64,000 bases of DNA from Mortierella alpina (Eukaryota; Mortierellomycota; Mortierellomycetes; Mortierellales; Mortierellaceae): contig JANATF010000004.1 of assembly GCA_029449245.1 (NCBI GenBank), positions 930,001 to 994,000 of the forward strand, in the 5' to 3' direction. The notes beneath the pieces were generated by a model. The model was not told where the DNA came from and searched no databases. It was given only the letters and a program-made list of their open reading frames with translations. The translations under genes and the position numbers were made by a program. Below are positions 10,176 to 20,933 of this stretch, one piece after another. The first letter of the stretch is position 1. Every line of letters starts with the position of its first letter.

Positions 10176-12712
10176 TTAAGCAACCCGGCATTTACAGTAC
10201 TCGTCTGGAACTCTAGCCTGTTCGCAGTTTCGAGCTGGATCCATTTCCTCATCAAAGAGCGTGCCCTTTCTCCAGGATCCTCCATCGACCTCGTCTTCAT
10301 CGCCGTTCTCGGGCATCCGTCCCGAGGCCAACATCTTCAGTGTTGCGTGGATGTCGTATCCCGTCACAAGTAGCTGCTGGTTGTGCATCAGTCCCTTGGC
10401 GAGACTAGGGTATCTTTTGGTCATCGACGGTGGCAAGATCACAGAGAGGTATGGGTTCCTAAATAATGAGCGTGTTCCGAAAAAAATAAAACGAGCTTTG
10501 TGAGTGAGGCTTGCTTTCAGGGCTGGGACGGGAGAAAGCGTAAGTGTCTACGCTGTTGCTTACATGTGTTCGATACGCCCGTTGGGAGTGAACATAAAGT
10601 TGATGCCCATATGAAGACCATGATCTGCCATCATAAAGACGATCGTGTTGTCGAGCGTGCCGTCATCCTCTAAACCTAATGTCACACAACAAGTTGGTGT
10701 CAGCACTATTACAAAAGCTGCTGCGCGCTACTGCATAAAAACGCTGTGCATTGACGCCTACCTCTCATGAAGCGAGCCAGATCATCGTCGGCTGTCAACA
10801 AAACTTCTCCTGTTCCCTCATGACCCTCAATAAAAGATCCCATTTGGAACCATGGCTGATCCGGATACGCCTTTCGGAACTGGTTCATGTAGTCTAGGGC
10901 ATAGTTATGGACGTTGGTACCATGCAGACACCTGGCCACGATCGAATAAGGACCCTCAAAGTTGGAAAACGGGTTGCCTTCGAGAGCATAGTAAGGTGGC
11001 AGACAGAACGGCGCTTGCAGCTCATGGTCAAAGTATTGAGATGTGGCGACTCCTGTATATTGCGTCGACCAGTCCTCGCAATTGTCCTCGACTCTAGCGG
11101 TGATATAGCCGGCCTCGTAAAAATCCTTCCAGAGCGGCGGATTAGGGGTATCGCGGCCGTTGGAGGTTGAACTGTTGGAATAAATAGCGCGCGAGTTGGC
11201 ATCTGTGTTGAAACCGACAGCATGATAGCGAAAGAACTCGTGGAGCTGAGGTCCACCTTGAGCGGTCTTGTCCAAGCTAGTCACGACCGCTGAGGTCTTG
11301 GCTAGCTTACGGTAAAACTGTCGCCTGGAAACGGCATCCATGAACATGACCATGACATTGGGACGTCTTGTTGACTCGGTACGATCCCCATGCAGTTTGT
11401 CAATGAGCTCCTGTTCTACAGTGGTGGTGGTCTCCTCCTGCTCCATTCGCGCCTTGGCCACGGTTTTGACCCTGTCCAAGACCGCTTCGTGGCGGGTGAC
11501 ACGGATCAAGATCTTGGAGACCTCGGGTTCACAGTTGGCAACGATCGATTCCACGCCCTCATCGTTAACCAAAACAGGCTCTGCATAGGTGCGTCGAATA
11601 GTCCGCTCGACGATCTTCCTGTTGTAAGTGTGCATGATCTTTTCCTCTGGTGTCCAGCTGCGGGTATCAGGCAAAATGTCATAGGTGGGTTGTTCTCCAG
11701 AATCCTTAAAGCCTCTGTTCAGACAGTTAATAGTCAGGATGCCGTCGTGGGTCCACTCGGCCTCGATCCCTGACACAGCCGGGCACGAAAGTCGTCCTGT
11801 CCAAAAGTTTTGAATGTAGTTTGGCAACAGATCAACGAACGGCACGTTCAGACCGTCCCATTCACACAGCTCCGTGCCTGCAAAGTCGCCATGGACCAGG
11901 TGTGCTCCGTTGGCAGCTGTGCCCCAAATGGAGTGGTAGTATAACAGCAGCAGCGTGGTGAGGAAGGTGATTCCTGCTACGCTGGAGGTCATCACCCGGC
12001 GGAACCGCTGTGGGGTCATCTTTCTCCGGCAGGCCAAAACGGACTGGATCAGTGAGTTGAGGGGGACAGCAATGACCAGAAAGACCAGCATATTGTAGGC
12101 ACCGTGGGCTTCAAACGTCTCGCCGTCATCCCACTTTTTGAGAGCAAACAGGATCACAGCTATTCCCGTGAAGAGGCACCCAGCAAAGACCGTTGACATG
12201 GGCGTCAACACGATCAACGTCAGGGCCACGGTGAGGCAGAGCACCGACATGACCAGGTTGAAGCCGAGCATCGAGAGGTGATCCTTGACCCACTCGATAT
12301 CGCCTCCTGCCAGACCTTCGAGATAAAACCACGAGAAGAGCGAGATGAGGATGAGGATCCCAAGGATGCGGATAGAGACGACAGTTCTGAGCGACTTGTT
12401 GATGCCTTGGTAGGTCGAGTCAAACGAGTGGTCTTTGCTGGAGTAGGGAAGTAGTGAGCTGGAAGGACCGTGGAGCTTGTTCTCCTCGGGCAGGTCATAG
12501 TTGAGATCGGAGGAGCTAGGGCTCTGCTTTGCATGGGTCCGTCTCCATGCCGAGGGTGTTGTTGTGGAGGAGGAGTTGGAGGAGTATTCTCCGGAAGGAG
12601 CGCTGTAGGCGGCTGCTCCTGGCCTCGGACTGACAGGAGGAGAGGAGGGTGGATGCGGTGAGGTCCGAGGTCGCTGGACCTTTGGCGGCGGTGAAGAGCT
12701 GCTCCTATCCAT
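10176..12712 (-). CDS. Multi-pass membrane protein with sulfatase-like (DUF229-type) domain
   Basis: Three exons (10762-12712, 10564-10675, 10176-10458) give 781 residues. The N-terminal ~110 residues are Ser/Pro-rich. Four to five hydrophobic segments follow between about residues 115 and 270, then a large domain of the alkaline phosphatase/sulfatase superfamily. The visible metal-site motifs are RPNVMVMFMDAVSRRQF (metal Asp and likely Ser nucleophile) and VFMMADHGLHMG (Asp-His pair). The order membrane bundle then lumenal hydrolase recalls GPI ethanolamine-phosphate and similar transferases, but the best resemblance is to DUF229 proteins, whose function is poorly known. The start is the first ATG; the open frame extends upstream only from a TTG through a Pro-rich stretch. 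Actual substrate unknown. Confidence 0.8.
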
Positions 12713-14127
12713 GTGTGGCGATGGTGACGAAGACAGAGGAGAGGAGGGTGCGGCAGGTGCGCCACAAGGACGGGCGAGTGAGGACGGGAGGGATGGAGAG
12801 GCGGGAGTGGGAGTGGGAGTGGGACGGCAGGAGAGGCGTGCCAGGAACCACGAGAGAAACGAAGAGTGGGCGAAGGGAGGAAAAACGAAATGAAGGCGCA
12901 AGAGAAGCTTTTTTTTCTTTTATGTCCTGAATCATTGCGTCTGGCCTGGCTAGTCCAGCGACATATCCTTGCGGTCGTAAACAAACAAAAAAAAAGGCAC
13001 GCTCAGCGGTCGATCGAGGCTGGCCTTGAATGCTTGTCCGGAACTGCACTCCCGGCCTCATTCGCCTGGCCAGTGGCCGAGGAGCCTCCCCGAGACCTCG
13101 CCGTCGCACTGCCTCTCGGGTGCCGTCTGTCTTTGAAAAACAATCAACAGGGGACTGAGGCTACGGGAGGGGGCGAGCCTGCCAAGCGCGGTGCTGCTCG
13201 CCCTTGCCCATACCTCCATGCTACGTGGCCGCTGCCGTTGTTTGTTGTTGTTTATCGACTCGTGTGATCCGTGTGGTACAGCGCAAGGAATGAGCGGCCC
13301 ATACAGGTATTTTTAAGTCCTCGCCCCCATCTGGACCGCTCCTCTCCCCTTCAATCTTCTTTTGTACAATTTTAGTCGTGTGAGCCGGCGAATGAAGTGC
13401 AGGTTCGGCACACTAGCCCTTCGTACACTCACCCGATCTAAGATGTCGTCTATTCCCCTCTCCCCCCCCCCCCCCCCCTCTCTCTCTCTCGCTCTCTAGC
13501 TCTCTTGATATCTGGGTCGTGGGAATAGGTGATACCTGCCTGGCTCATTGGCGCCAAGAACCTCCCAAAGCCTAAAGACTGCACCGATACCTTGGCTGTG
13601 CGGAGAACAGTCATGGCGATAATCTAGCCCGAGACTACATTAAGTGCATAATGAAAAATGAGTTTGCGACGCTACAGCCAGAAGCTTCAAAATACAGTAA
13701 GGATAGTCTATGCAAGACTCCCTTTTTTTTTTACGTGAACACCTCCGTGCTCTTTTGGACACAAAGGCGCGCCGTCGCTTGGCAACAGACCTGGTGTTCC
13801 ATATGAGCGGAAGGTATATAGTCTATATACCTCTGCAGGATCGACCATCAGACGCACTGACGGTACCTTTTTTTTTTTTTTTTTTTTCTCGCGTGATATG
13901 TACCTTCGTTTCACAGGCGAGCGCTTATTTTATCACCCGGCAACGATCGTACAAAAGAGTGCCCGCCTTGATGGACATGCTTATTTTTTGCTTTATACGA
14001 CTGTGTATATACACTGCAGCAGTCTCTTTCAAGCACCTGCAGGCTGTCTGTCCTACGTATCATATAGCTCTTCTTCAGCCCGCGCGCCTTTTAAAATCTC
14101 AGGCATATCTGGCTTCACCAACATTGC
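12713..14127. other. Intergenic: promoter of the DUF229-type gene and 3' end of the GTPase gene
   Basis: About 1.4 kb. It contains a C17 run with a CT tract at 13462-13490 and poly-T runs around 13725 and 13866-13886. No gene seen; open frames here are interrupted and low in complexity. Confidence 0.5.
13462..13497 (+). repeat. Poly-C followed by CT microsatellite
   Basis: Seventeen consecutive C at 13462-13478 followed directly by alternating CT. Confidence 0.9.
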
Positions 14128-16059
14128 TCACATCACACTACAGACATTGGCAACAGCCCTTGAACCAGACTGGACCATCTGAGGGATCGCCGCTGCTGCA
14201 CTTCGAATGCTCTGCACGATATAGTTGTCCTGGACGACTCCGGCACGGTTGTTCACTTCCTGGAAGAATGTGCACGTGAACTTTTCTCGGCGCTGGCCTC
14301 CCTCCACAGACACTACGGCCTCGTATAACTCCATGAAGCAGTCGCGCGCGTATTGGCTGTAGCGAGTATCACGGTTGGAGAGGAAGACCAGTGGGGGCTG
14401 GTACTGAAGGTGGAACCATTCATTAATCACCTTAACAAACCCCTCCACTGGGTGAGTCAAGGCATCAATGTTCTCCTCGAGGTAATCGCGCTGGTCCTCG
14501 TCCACATGCGTAAAGACGATCACAACATGCTTCCAGAACTGTGGTCCCAGCAAACGCTCAAACAGCCTCAGCATGTTCTTCGTGTACTCGTCCAGCCTAA
14601 AAAATACGGGAACGTAAAAAATAGGAGACCCATCTTAGTTTTCGGCATAAAGAGTCGCCTCAATATGTCTTCGTAAGAGTTGTGTAGTAGCATTCCTCCC
14701 TGTACCTGGTGTTGTGGATGTTGAATACAAGCACGAACGCGCTCACTCCGTGCGATAATGTCTTGAAAAACTCGACCATGAGGTGCACATTCTCAACGTC
14801 CTTGTAAGTGGAGTCGCACATGCCAGGGCTATATGCACGAAGGAAAACGGATCAATGTCAGTGACGTTACGCTCTTCGTGAGTGCTATGCTTTCGGTCGG
14901 TCACACTCTACTCATGGGTCCTTTCAAAGGTAAAGAGGAACCTGCATCCTGCTACTGCGTCACATCCTCCTCCAGACCTTAATAACAAACTTGTTGCGCT
15001 CCCAGTGGTTTCTTCTCCGATGCTTTCCATACCATGCTGTACCGCGAGATCCACTGCATGATCTGTTCCAGGTGCGCATAGTACTTTCCCGGATCGCTTT
15101 CCTGCTGATAGGTCGACACAATACAATAATCTCGGCTAGTGATTCATGGTCCGATTTTATGGGCTCATCGATACCATCTGTGTTGCCCATGGCTGGTGGG
15201 TCCTGCTTTACAATCCAAGGCCATGTTTGCATTTCTCTGCCCAATTGTAAAAAGCCTATGGGAACTTACGTGTCAACAATGTGCACTGTGCGTCCGACCT
15301 CTGGCAGTTTCCAGTAACGAACACAGCTTCCAATCCGTTGCGTTACAGGCTATTATGACAGATGAGAGGTGTGAGTGAGCGAGTGTAAAAAGAGTATTGT
15401 TTTTGTTGTCCCGTCAAGAGTCGATCCATAGTCGAGGTTGGAGTCGGAAAAAAAAGGTAAAGAATGACAGCGGGAGAGAGAAAGAGACACAGCCGCGCGC
15501 GCGTGCTGGATCGCTTTCTCCTGCTCCTCCTCCTCCCGCATGCCGCGTGGCGTACTTTGTCCTGGGTATCTGGGCCACTCATAACAGGAAAAAATCCCAC
15601 AAGGCTATGCCGCAGCCTTCCATGATCTGAAGAGAGTTCCGCGGAGCATTCCCAACCATCCATCGAGTGAACAATGTAAAATAAAATATAAGAGTCCAAG
15701 CTTCTTTGATCCCCACAATGCTCCTAGTCCTGCTCGCTCTGCGGGGGTCCGTGAGGTGCGGGATATGATTCTTGCGCAAAAATATGGTGGAATGCACTTA
15801 CGCCGACAGCGCGACCTGATTGGAAAAGAGGCTCTTGGATAATGGAATTCAGTGTTGAGGACTTGCCGTTTCCAACGGCACCCATCTAAAAGGAAAAAAC
15901 GGCATCGAGGTGAAGGAAATGGAGTTAATTGTCTGTCGACCTCATTTTTTGGCGTTAGAGTTAATCCAGGATCCATAGTATCGAGGGAACGAGGAGATGC
16001 AAGCGTAAAGGATGGGATCGTACCACTGCCAGAACAATGTTGTTGGCGTCGTTGATCAT
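14128..16059 (-). CDS. AIG1/GIMAP-like GTPase
   Basis: Predicted P-loop GTPase of the AIG1 (GIMAP/Toc-like, septin-related) group. Five exons (16024-16059, 15802-15885, 15270-15349, 14706-14828, 14128-14596) give 263 residues with all phases matching. The order of G motifs is clear. G1 is GAVGNGKSS, formed across the first junction. G3 is DTPGM, created by splicing over a 441-bp intron. G4 is VFTHVDED, with THVD in place of T/NKxD. Two conserved aromatic segments follow, then a short Ser/Ala-rich C-terminal tail with a final Cys but no transmembrane segment. In plants and animals such GTPases act in immune or membrane responses; the role here is unknown. The first exon encodes only 12 residues and begins just next to a TG microsatellite. 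Confidence 0.82.
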
Positions 16060-16065
16060 GTGTGG

Positions 16066-16110
<45 letters not shown>

Positions 16111-16416
16111 AGTGTGGGTGGGTGGGCGAGTGCGCTGCGGGAATGAAGAGTGGTTGCGCGTGAGTGTGCGTGTGAAGAGGATGAAGGGTTGTGTGGATGG
16201 TGAACACAAAGGAGAGACAGGCGGAGATGTATTTTTGGGTGTGATTTTGTATGTGGTGGCAAACAGATGCACGAGTAAGAACTCGAGAAGGACGCGTGCT
16301 GACGGCAACGGGTAGCAGAGCGTGGGCCGAGCAAAGACACACACGCATGCTCGTCATTCACACGCTCTCCCGTGGACTGCCCACTGTACTCTCGGACAAG
16401 TAGATGTTTCTTTATT
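16060..16416. other. Intergenic: GTPase gene promoter
   Basis: About 360 bp upstream of the GTPase start. It opens with the TG repeat and then has TG-rich sequence. No gene seen. Confidence 0.5.
16069..16108 (+). repeat. TG dinucleotide microsatellite
   Basis: About 20 uninterrupted TG units, starting about 10 bp upstream of the GTPase ATG, so probably in its 5' UTR or core promoter. Confidence 0.95.
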
Positions 16417-17508
16417 TCAAAGGGCGCCCTGCTGCTGCTTCTCTTTAATCAAGCATCTCAGCTCCTCGGCGGCATGGCTGGCAAAGTCCAGACGCTTCGG
16501 ATCCCATCCAAGAATCTCTCTAGCCTTCACAGCGCGACAGCGTGAATTGGCCCCAATGAGCTGTGCAAACATGGGTGAGAACAGCGCGTCTGCCTCTTCC
16601 CGAAGCAACGGCACCACCTCGCCCGAGGGATTCACCTCGAGCTCCTTGAACACTCTCGCCACAATCTGCGCGTAATCGCCCCACCGGAAGTCCTCGCCTC
16701 CCTGAGCAAAATAGTAGCCGTCTTCATTCTTTGGCAGAGGAGGTTCCCTTCCTGTCGCAGTAGCCGAGTTGCTGTCGTCAACAGGTTCTAGCAAGGCGCG
16801 TTCGAGCATCATGATATATAGCTGCGCCAAATCCTCAACATGGACCTTGGACCAAAGGTTCAATCCCTTCCCGATCTGGATCGCCCGCTTCTGCATAAGA
16901 GACACATCCACGGTCGGGGGCACATGGAACACACCCTTTTTGCCAGGACCAGAACCATACCCCCAAATAGCCGGCGGCACAATAATATACGTGTCCGCCA
17001 CTCCCCTCAGTCCAGGGGAGAGTACCTCCAGATCCACCGCACGATGATACTGGTCCACGCCCAGGGTCGAAAGCTGCGCAGCATCATTGTCGTAATAGAT
17101 GGTGTCACTACCATATTCACCATGGGCTTTGTCCAAAAGAACGCAGGCACCGCTGGTATGGATCAGAATGGGTCGTTTGCGGCTGCTACCGTCGAGTCGC
17201 GGGCGATGCTGAAGTCCTCGGAGGAGTGCTTGGACCGAGGTCATATGGTCGCAGTCGGCAATGGACAGCACCACGTCTGCGTCAGAAGCCTCCTTCTCCA
17301 ACAGAGCCAAGTCATCAAGGGTTCCGTGGACGGGGACAATGTCCAGGGGTACTAGGTCCTGCTCAGCCTTCTCGGGTGAGCGAGAGAGCGAACGAATGCT
17401 GTATTTAGACTTGTCTGGGTCGCTCGCGAGCAGTTGTCCTGTCACTGTGGCTCCAACGTATCCTGTGCCGCCAATGATGAAGACTCGAGTGGGTTGAATG
17501 GGTGCCAT
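16417..17508 (-). CDS. NAD(P)-binding atypical SDR / NmrA-type epimerase-like protein
   Basis: Single-exon gene of 363 residues. The N-terminus has a Rossmann fold with VFIIGGTGYVGATV (GxxGxxG at residues 13-19). An Arg/Ser-rich strand 2 follows, then an HTSGACV strand, PPAIWGYG, and a SKVHVEDLAQLY segment typical of extended/atypical SDRs. The usual YxxxK catalytic pair is not obvious: the candidate region reads YHRAV. It may therefore be a redox sensor or a non-catalytic binder rather than a dehydrogenase. It lacks introns, unlike most neighbours. The start is the only ATG before the Rossmann motif; the frame upstream starts from a TTG. Substrate unknown. Confidence 0.82.
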   Translation of the reverse strand: MAPIQPTRVFIIGGTGYVGATVTGQLLASDPDKSKYSIRSLSRSPEKAEQDLVPLDIVPVHGTLDDLALLEKEASDADVVLSIADCDHMTSVQALLRGLQHRPRLDGSSRKRPILIHTSGACVLLDKAHGEYGSDTIYYDNDAAQLSTLGVDQYHRAVDLEVLSPGLRGVADTYIIVPPAIWGYGSGPGKKGVFHVPPTVDVSLMQKRAIQIGKGLNLWSKVHVEDLAQLYIMMLERALLEPVDDSNSATATGREPPLPKNEDGYYFAQGGEDFRWGDYAQIVARVFKELEVNPSGEVVPLLREEADALFSPMFAQLIGANSRCRAVKAREILGWDPKRLDFASHAAEELRCLIKEKQQQGAL

Positions 17509-17634
17509 AACGAAGGAATACGAGGATGAAGCGAAGATTGGGCTGAAGAAAAAAGAAAAGAAAACGAGAGGATGCAAATCGGATCAGCCCTTTATTCCCC
17601 AGTACTTTTTTGCTGTCCAATAATGCCATGGGCG

Positions 17635-18094
17635 CTAAGCTGCACCGTTTAGTTTTTGTACGCTCACATCATCTTGCATTTTTGTGCACCAGCCAATGTC
17701 GTACGAGCATCCGTTGGGCCGATGAAAAGAACTGTAACCGTAGCTCGCAAATAATTTTTCAGCTGCTGGTTCGAACGCATTGAACAGGAGCTGCACAACA
17801 GGGGACAGGACATTGGTATACTGTTTATTGGAACTGCAACACAAGGGCGTGCTATTGACCAGCATGATGCGCGGTTCTTGATCTCAACGATCCAGGCCTT
17901 TTTCTGGTAGCACTTGTTACCCGTGTCATTGGCATTCTTTTTCGTGGTGTGAACACACCAAATATCTGCCTTTCTATCGCTATAAGCATTGCCTCGAACT
18001 GATCCACAGGAATGGACGATTCAGAGCTGCTGGCAAGTTGGGATCCACACTGGCATCTCACTTTGATCAAGGCTATGCTGGTCTGCAAGCACAT
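17635..18094 (-). CDS. Doubtful small Cys-rich protein, possibly secreted or decayed
   Basis: Low-confidence model. Exons 17959-18094 and 17635-17882, separated by a 76-nt GTGTGT...GAG intron, would give 127 residues with a CxC pair, a CC pair and two later cysteines, a pattern common in small secreted fungal proteins. The predicted start MCLQTSIALI gives only a short hydrophobic stretch. Just upstream, the same frame reads TALLALCFLMCLQTSIA, a better signal peptide, but it is preceded by a stop that overlaps an out-of-frame ATG at about 18127. Either the start is wrong or a 1-nt lesion broke the gene. The spliced-out segment is also open in another frame with several cysteines. Function unknown. 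Confidence 0.3.
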
Positions 18095-18857
18095 CAGAAA
18101 GCACAGAGCGAGGAGAGCCGTTCATTGATTGAAATTATATATCTGACAGGAAGTGTTAAAAACAAAAGGTAAGAAAAACACTCAACCTACCCACTGTCAT
18201 CCATAATACGCAACTTGGCCATTCAGAATTGATAAGGATCTGTGGTAAGGTGGTGGTGGTTCTTGCGAGGGGGCCGGTAGTTATTCTGGCGCTAGTTGAT
18301 GTGAGTGCTAACGGGGGGAGGCATAGTGGCTATTTATGTGTGATCTGGTGACAAAGTAATGGCCACCCGTCGATCGGTGCCTTTGATTCCACTGTCGGTA
18401 TCGATTCTGCCACCACGGTGATGCACTGCATGAGGAGGATTGAATTGAGCCCGTTGCTCTCGTAAACTGCTAGTCCATGGTTCGGTAATGCTCCGTCGCA
18501 ATTCAGAGTAGGTGTCTTCGCCCTCTGTTGCCTAAACTTTGCAAAGCGTGTAAAGATGGTATCTAGTCCGAAGCACAGTAGATGCCAGATGGTGAAAAGC
18601 GGCGCGTACTCCACTCCACTTTTCAATCACAACTAGGAGATGGCGCGTCTTGGACAGAAAATACCTCTCGACGCACCTTGCACTGACTCCCATTGTCGCT
18701 CGAGCCCTCTTTGACAAGTCTAGAGAGAGCAGCACTCTACACGTGCCAGCAATCGGAAGCGCTTGAGTTCCGGAGTAAAGTGTCAATGAAAAGATCCAAA
18801 GATCGCGTTGGAATTGCTGCGTAATTAAAGGTTTATTTTTCCTGCCGCAACAATCTT
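18095..18857. other. Intergenic
   Basis: About 760 bp between the doubtful Cys-rich gene and the stop of the TMEM184-like gene. Open frames at 18330-18790 on the minus strand show no recognisable domain and no splice partners. I see nothing I can support. Confidence 0.5.
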
Positions 18858-20933
18858 CTAGTATTGATATCCATCCGCGGGCCTAGAGGTATAGAGTTGC
18901 TGTTGCTGCTGGTGCTGCATTTGAAGTTGGTACTGCTGTTGCTGCTGTTGCTGTTGTTGCTGCTGTAACTGTTGCTCCTGCTCCTGCTGCTGTTGGGCTA
19001 TGATTTTACATAGAGAGGAAGGCTCTGTTAAGATTCATGATCGCTCTGATCTAGTTCATCCGATGGATGCCGGTCAGCAGCCACTATAACAGATCAAACA
19101 TGTTACCATTCTTACCACCAATACTGCCTAGCAGTGGCGCCTGCTGCGGGTTCTCCTCAAGTTCGTGGACCTCATACTTGCCTCCCGCTTCAAGGGCTGA
19201 TGGATTCACCATGGTCATTGCTGGGTCAGACGAGCTGGGTGAGGACTCTTTGCGGCCCCTGACGGACCTTCTCGCACGAATAGTATCAGCGCGCTTCAAG
19301 GCGCCACTCAAGTGTCCATCGCGAGCAGGCAATGGCCGACGCATGATGAGTCGAGTGATATCCTGAGCAGCCCAACCAATCTCGCGGAACAAATCCACGG
19401 GGTTGAAGGCGTCCCGAAGAGATTTTTTAACAGGCGTCTTGGTATCAGAGTTGACATAGGGAGTGTATGAGAACGAGTAGACGTGAAGGATCGCGAAGAT
19501 AACCATCTCGAAGCAAACAAGGAGAGCAGAAATGCCAAGCTCGATATTGAGAACGCTCCAGTAGGTTGTAGCCTTGAAGACATCTATAAAGCCATTCACT
19601 AGAGGGTAAGTGTCGGCGCATCAAATAAAGAGTTCATCCTCAATCTCCTTGTCTAGAAACGTACCAAAGTGGCCCAAGATGCTCAACAGCACAGTCTGAT
19701 AGAACACAATAAAGATGACAAGCTTGATGCTATTGCAATTACGAGCATTGGGATTAGACAGCATGCCGTTAGTCGATAGACACCTCCATTGTTATCCTTT
19801 CTCTAATCCAAGATTAATTCAAAGTTCATATCGTGGTATGTTACCAAAGGAATTTCAGGAACGGTTCTAGTGTCATCAGTGCGAGAAGGGTCGTCAGTCA
19901 TCGCTATCCGGTCTCCAATTGTCAGGGCGAAAATCAGGCAGCCTCCCACACATGTGCCTTTTTCCATCAACTTACTCTTGTCCTGAATTTCATCCTTGAT
20001 GGTAACATACATCAAGACAAGCGCGTACATGGCCACCGTGACACTTGCAAAGTTGATAATGGTCAGGTAAATTCTACCGAAGCTGAAGCTGTAGAGGGTC
20101 TCACAGTACAGGTCCTTGTACTGCAACACAACGGCCGCAATGGTGGTGATGGGCTTGATGACGACGTACTGAAGGATTCCGTATTTGCAGTAGTGCAGGA
20201 ACATGTCGCTGACGGGATTGTAGTACCAGCAGTTCAGCGGGAACACCAGCTTGCGACGTTTGCCCGGGAGTCGGGCTTTGCGGCTCTCGTTATCTTCGCC
20301 GAGGTAGGTCAATAGCAAGACAAAGAAGGAGTGGATGACAAAGGCCTCGTAACAGTCGCGCACTGTTTCATAGTAGATGGCCTGGCGGTAGAAGCGGTAC
20401 GAGAGGAACGAAATGATCGAGTAGATGGGGATCATGAGCACAATGCGCATAATATGGCGCTGCTCTGACGGCTAAAAGGACGCGCCGTGGGCGGAGCGGA
20501 GTGAAGCAAGACAGGCACAAACACAAAAAAGGGAGGGTGTTGAACTGTGTCAGCTATCGGACTAGGGTGTCAGTTTTGAGAGTATTGTGCCTGTGCGCGA
20601 ATGGTGGTGCGTTGTACCTTGTTGTAGTTCCGTGCATGCTTGAACAGAAGTCTGAACGAGATTGCTGTTGCTATAAACGCAAATGCTCCTGCTAGTCCCC
20701 AGCCAATGTAGTGCCCTATAACCAACAAGCAAGCGTAATATCGTCAATATAGACAATATACATTGTTCATACATACATACTGCCAGGAGTTAATTTGAAA
20801 ACAAGAGCAGTCTAGTCTATAAGGCGACTTGCTTTCCGCACAAGGTCTTACGTTTCCAAGTGATGCTGTGGCCATCAAAGAACTGGCTTGGGTCAGTGTC
20901 TTCGCTGTCGTAGTTGGGGCAATTGGGAGCCAT
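18858..20933 (-). CDS. TMEM184: TMEM184 / organic solute transporter alpha-like (DUF300) membrane protein
   Basis: Seven-helix-type membrane protein of the TMEM184/Ost-alpha/LAZ1 family, linked to solute transport or vacuole/endosome trafficking in other eukaryotes. Seven exons (20852-20933, 20618-20715, 19976-20471, 19845-19866, 19665-19729, 19116-19598, 18858-18997) give 461 residues, and every junction keeps phase. Family motifs include KHARNYNKPSEQRHIMRI, the YYETVRDCYEAFVIHSFF region and CWYYNP. A 22-nt microexon encodes the KPFLKF part that continues into LCIKLVIF. Without it the frame closes and the conserved strand is lost. The last exon is a polyglutamine tail ending GYQY. The cytosolic C-terminal region is Ser/Arg-rich. 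Confidence 0.9.
18890..18995 (-). repeat. Polyglutamine-coding CAG/CAA repeat
   Basis: Mixed CAG/CAA repeat encoding the Gln-rich C-terminal tail of the TMEM184-like protein. Confidence 0.85.

Noticed and set aside
12713-12901. Pro-rich N-terminal extension of the sulfatase-like protein
   Set aside because: It begins with TTG; the first ATG is at 12712 and gives a sensible cytosolic head.
18330-18790. Two overlapping minus-strand open frames
   Set aside because: No domain, no cysteine or signal pattern, and no splice continuation; probably chance.
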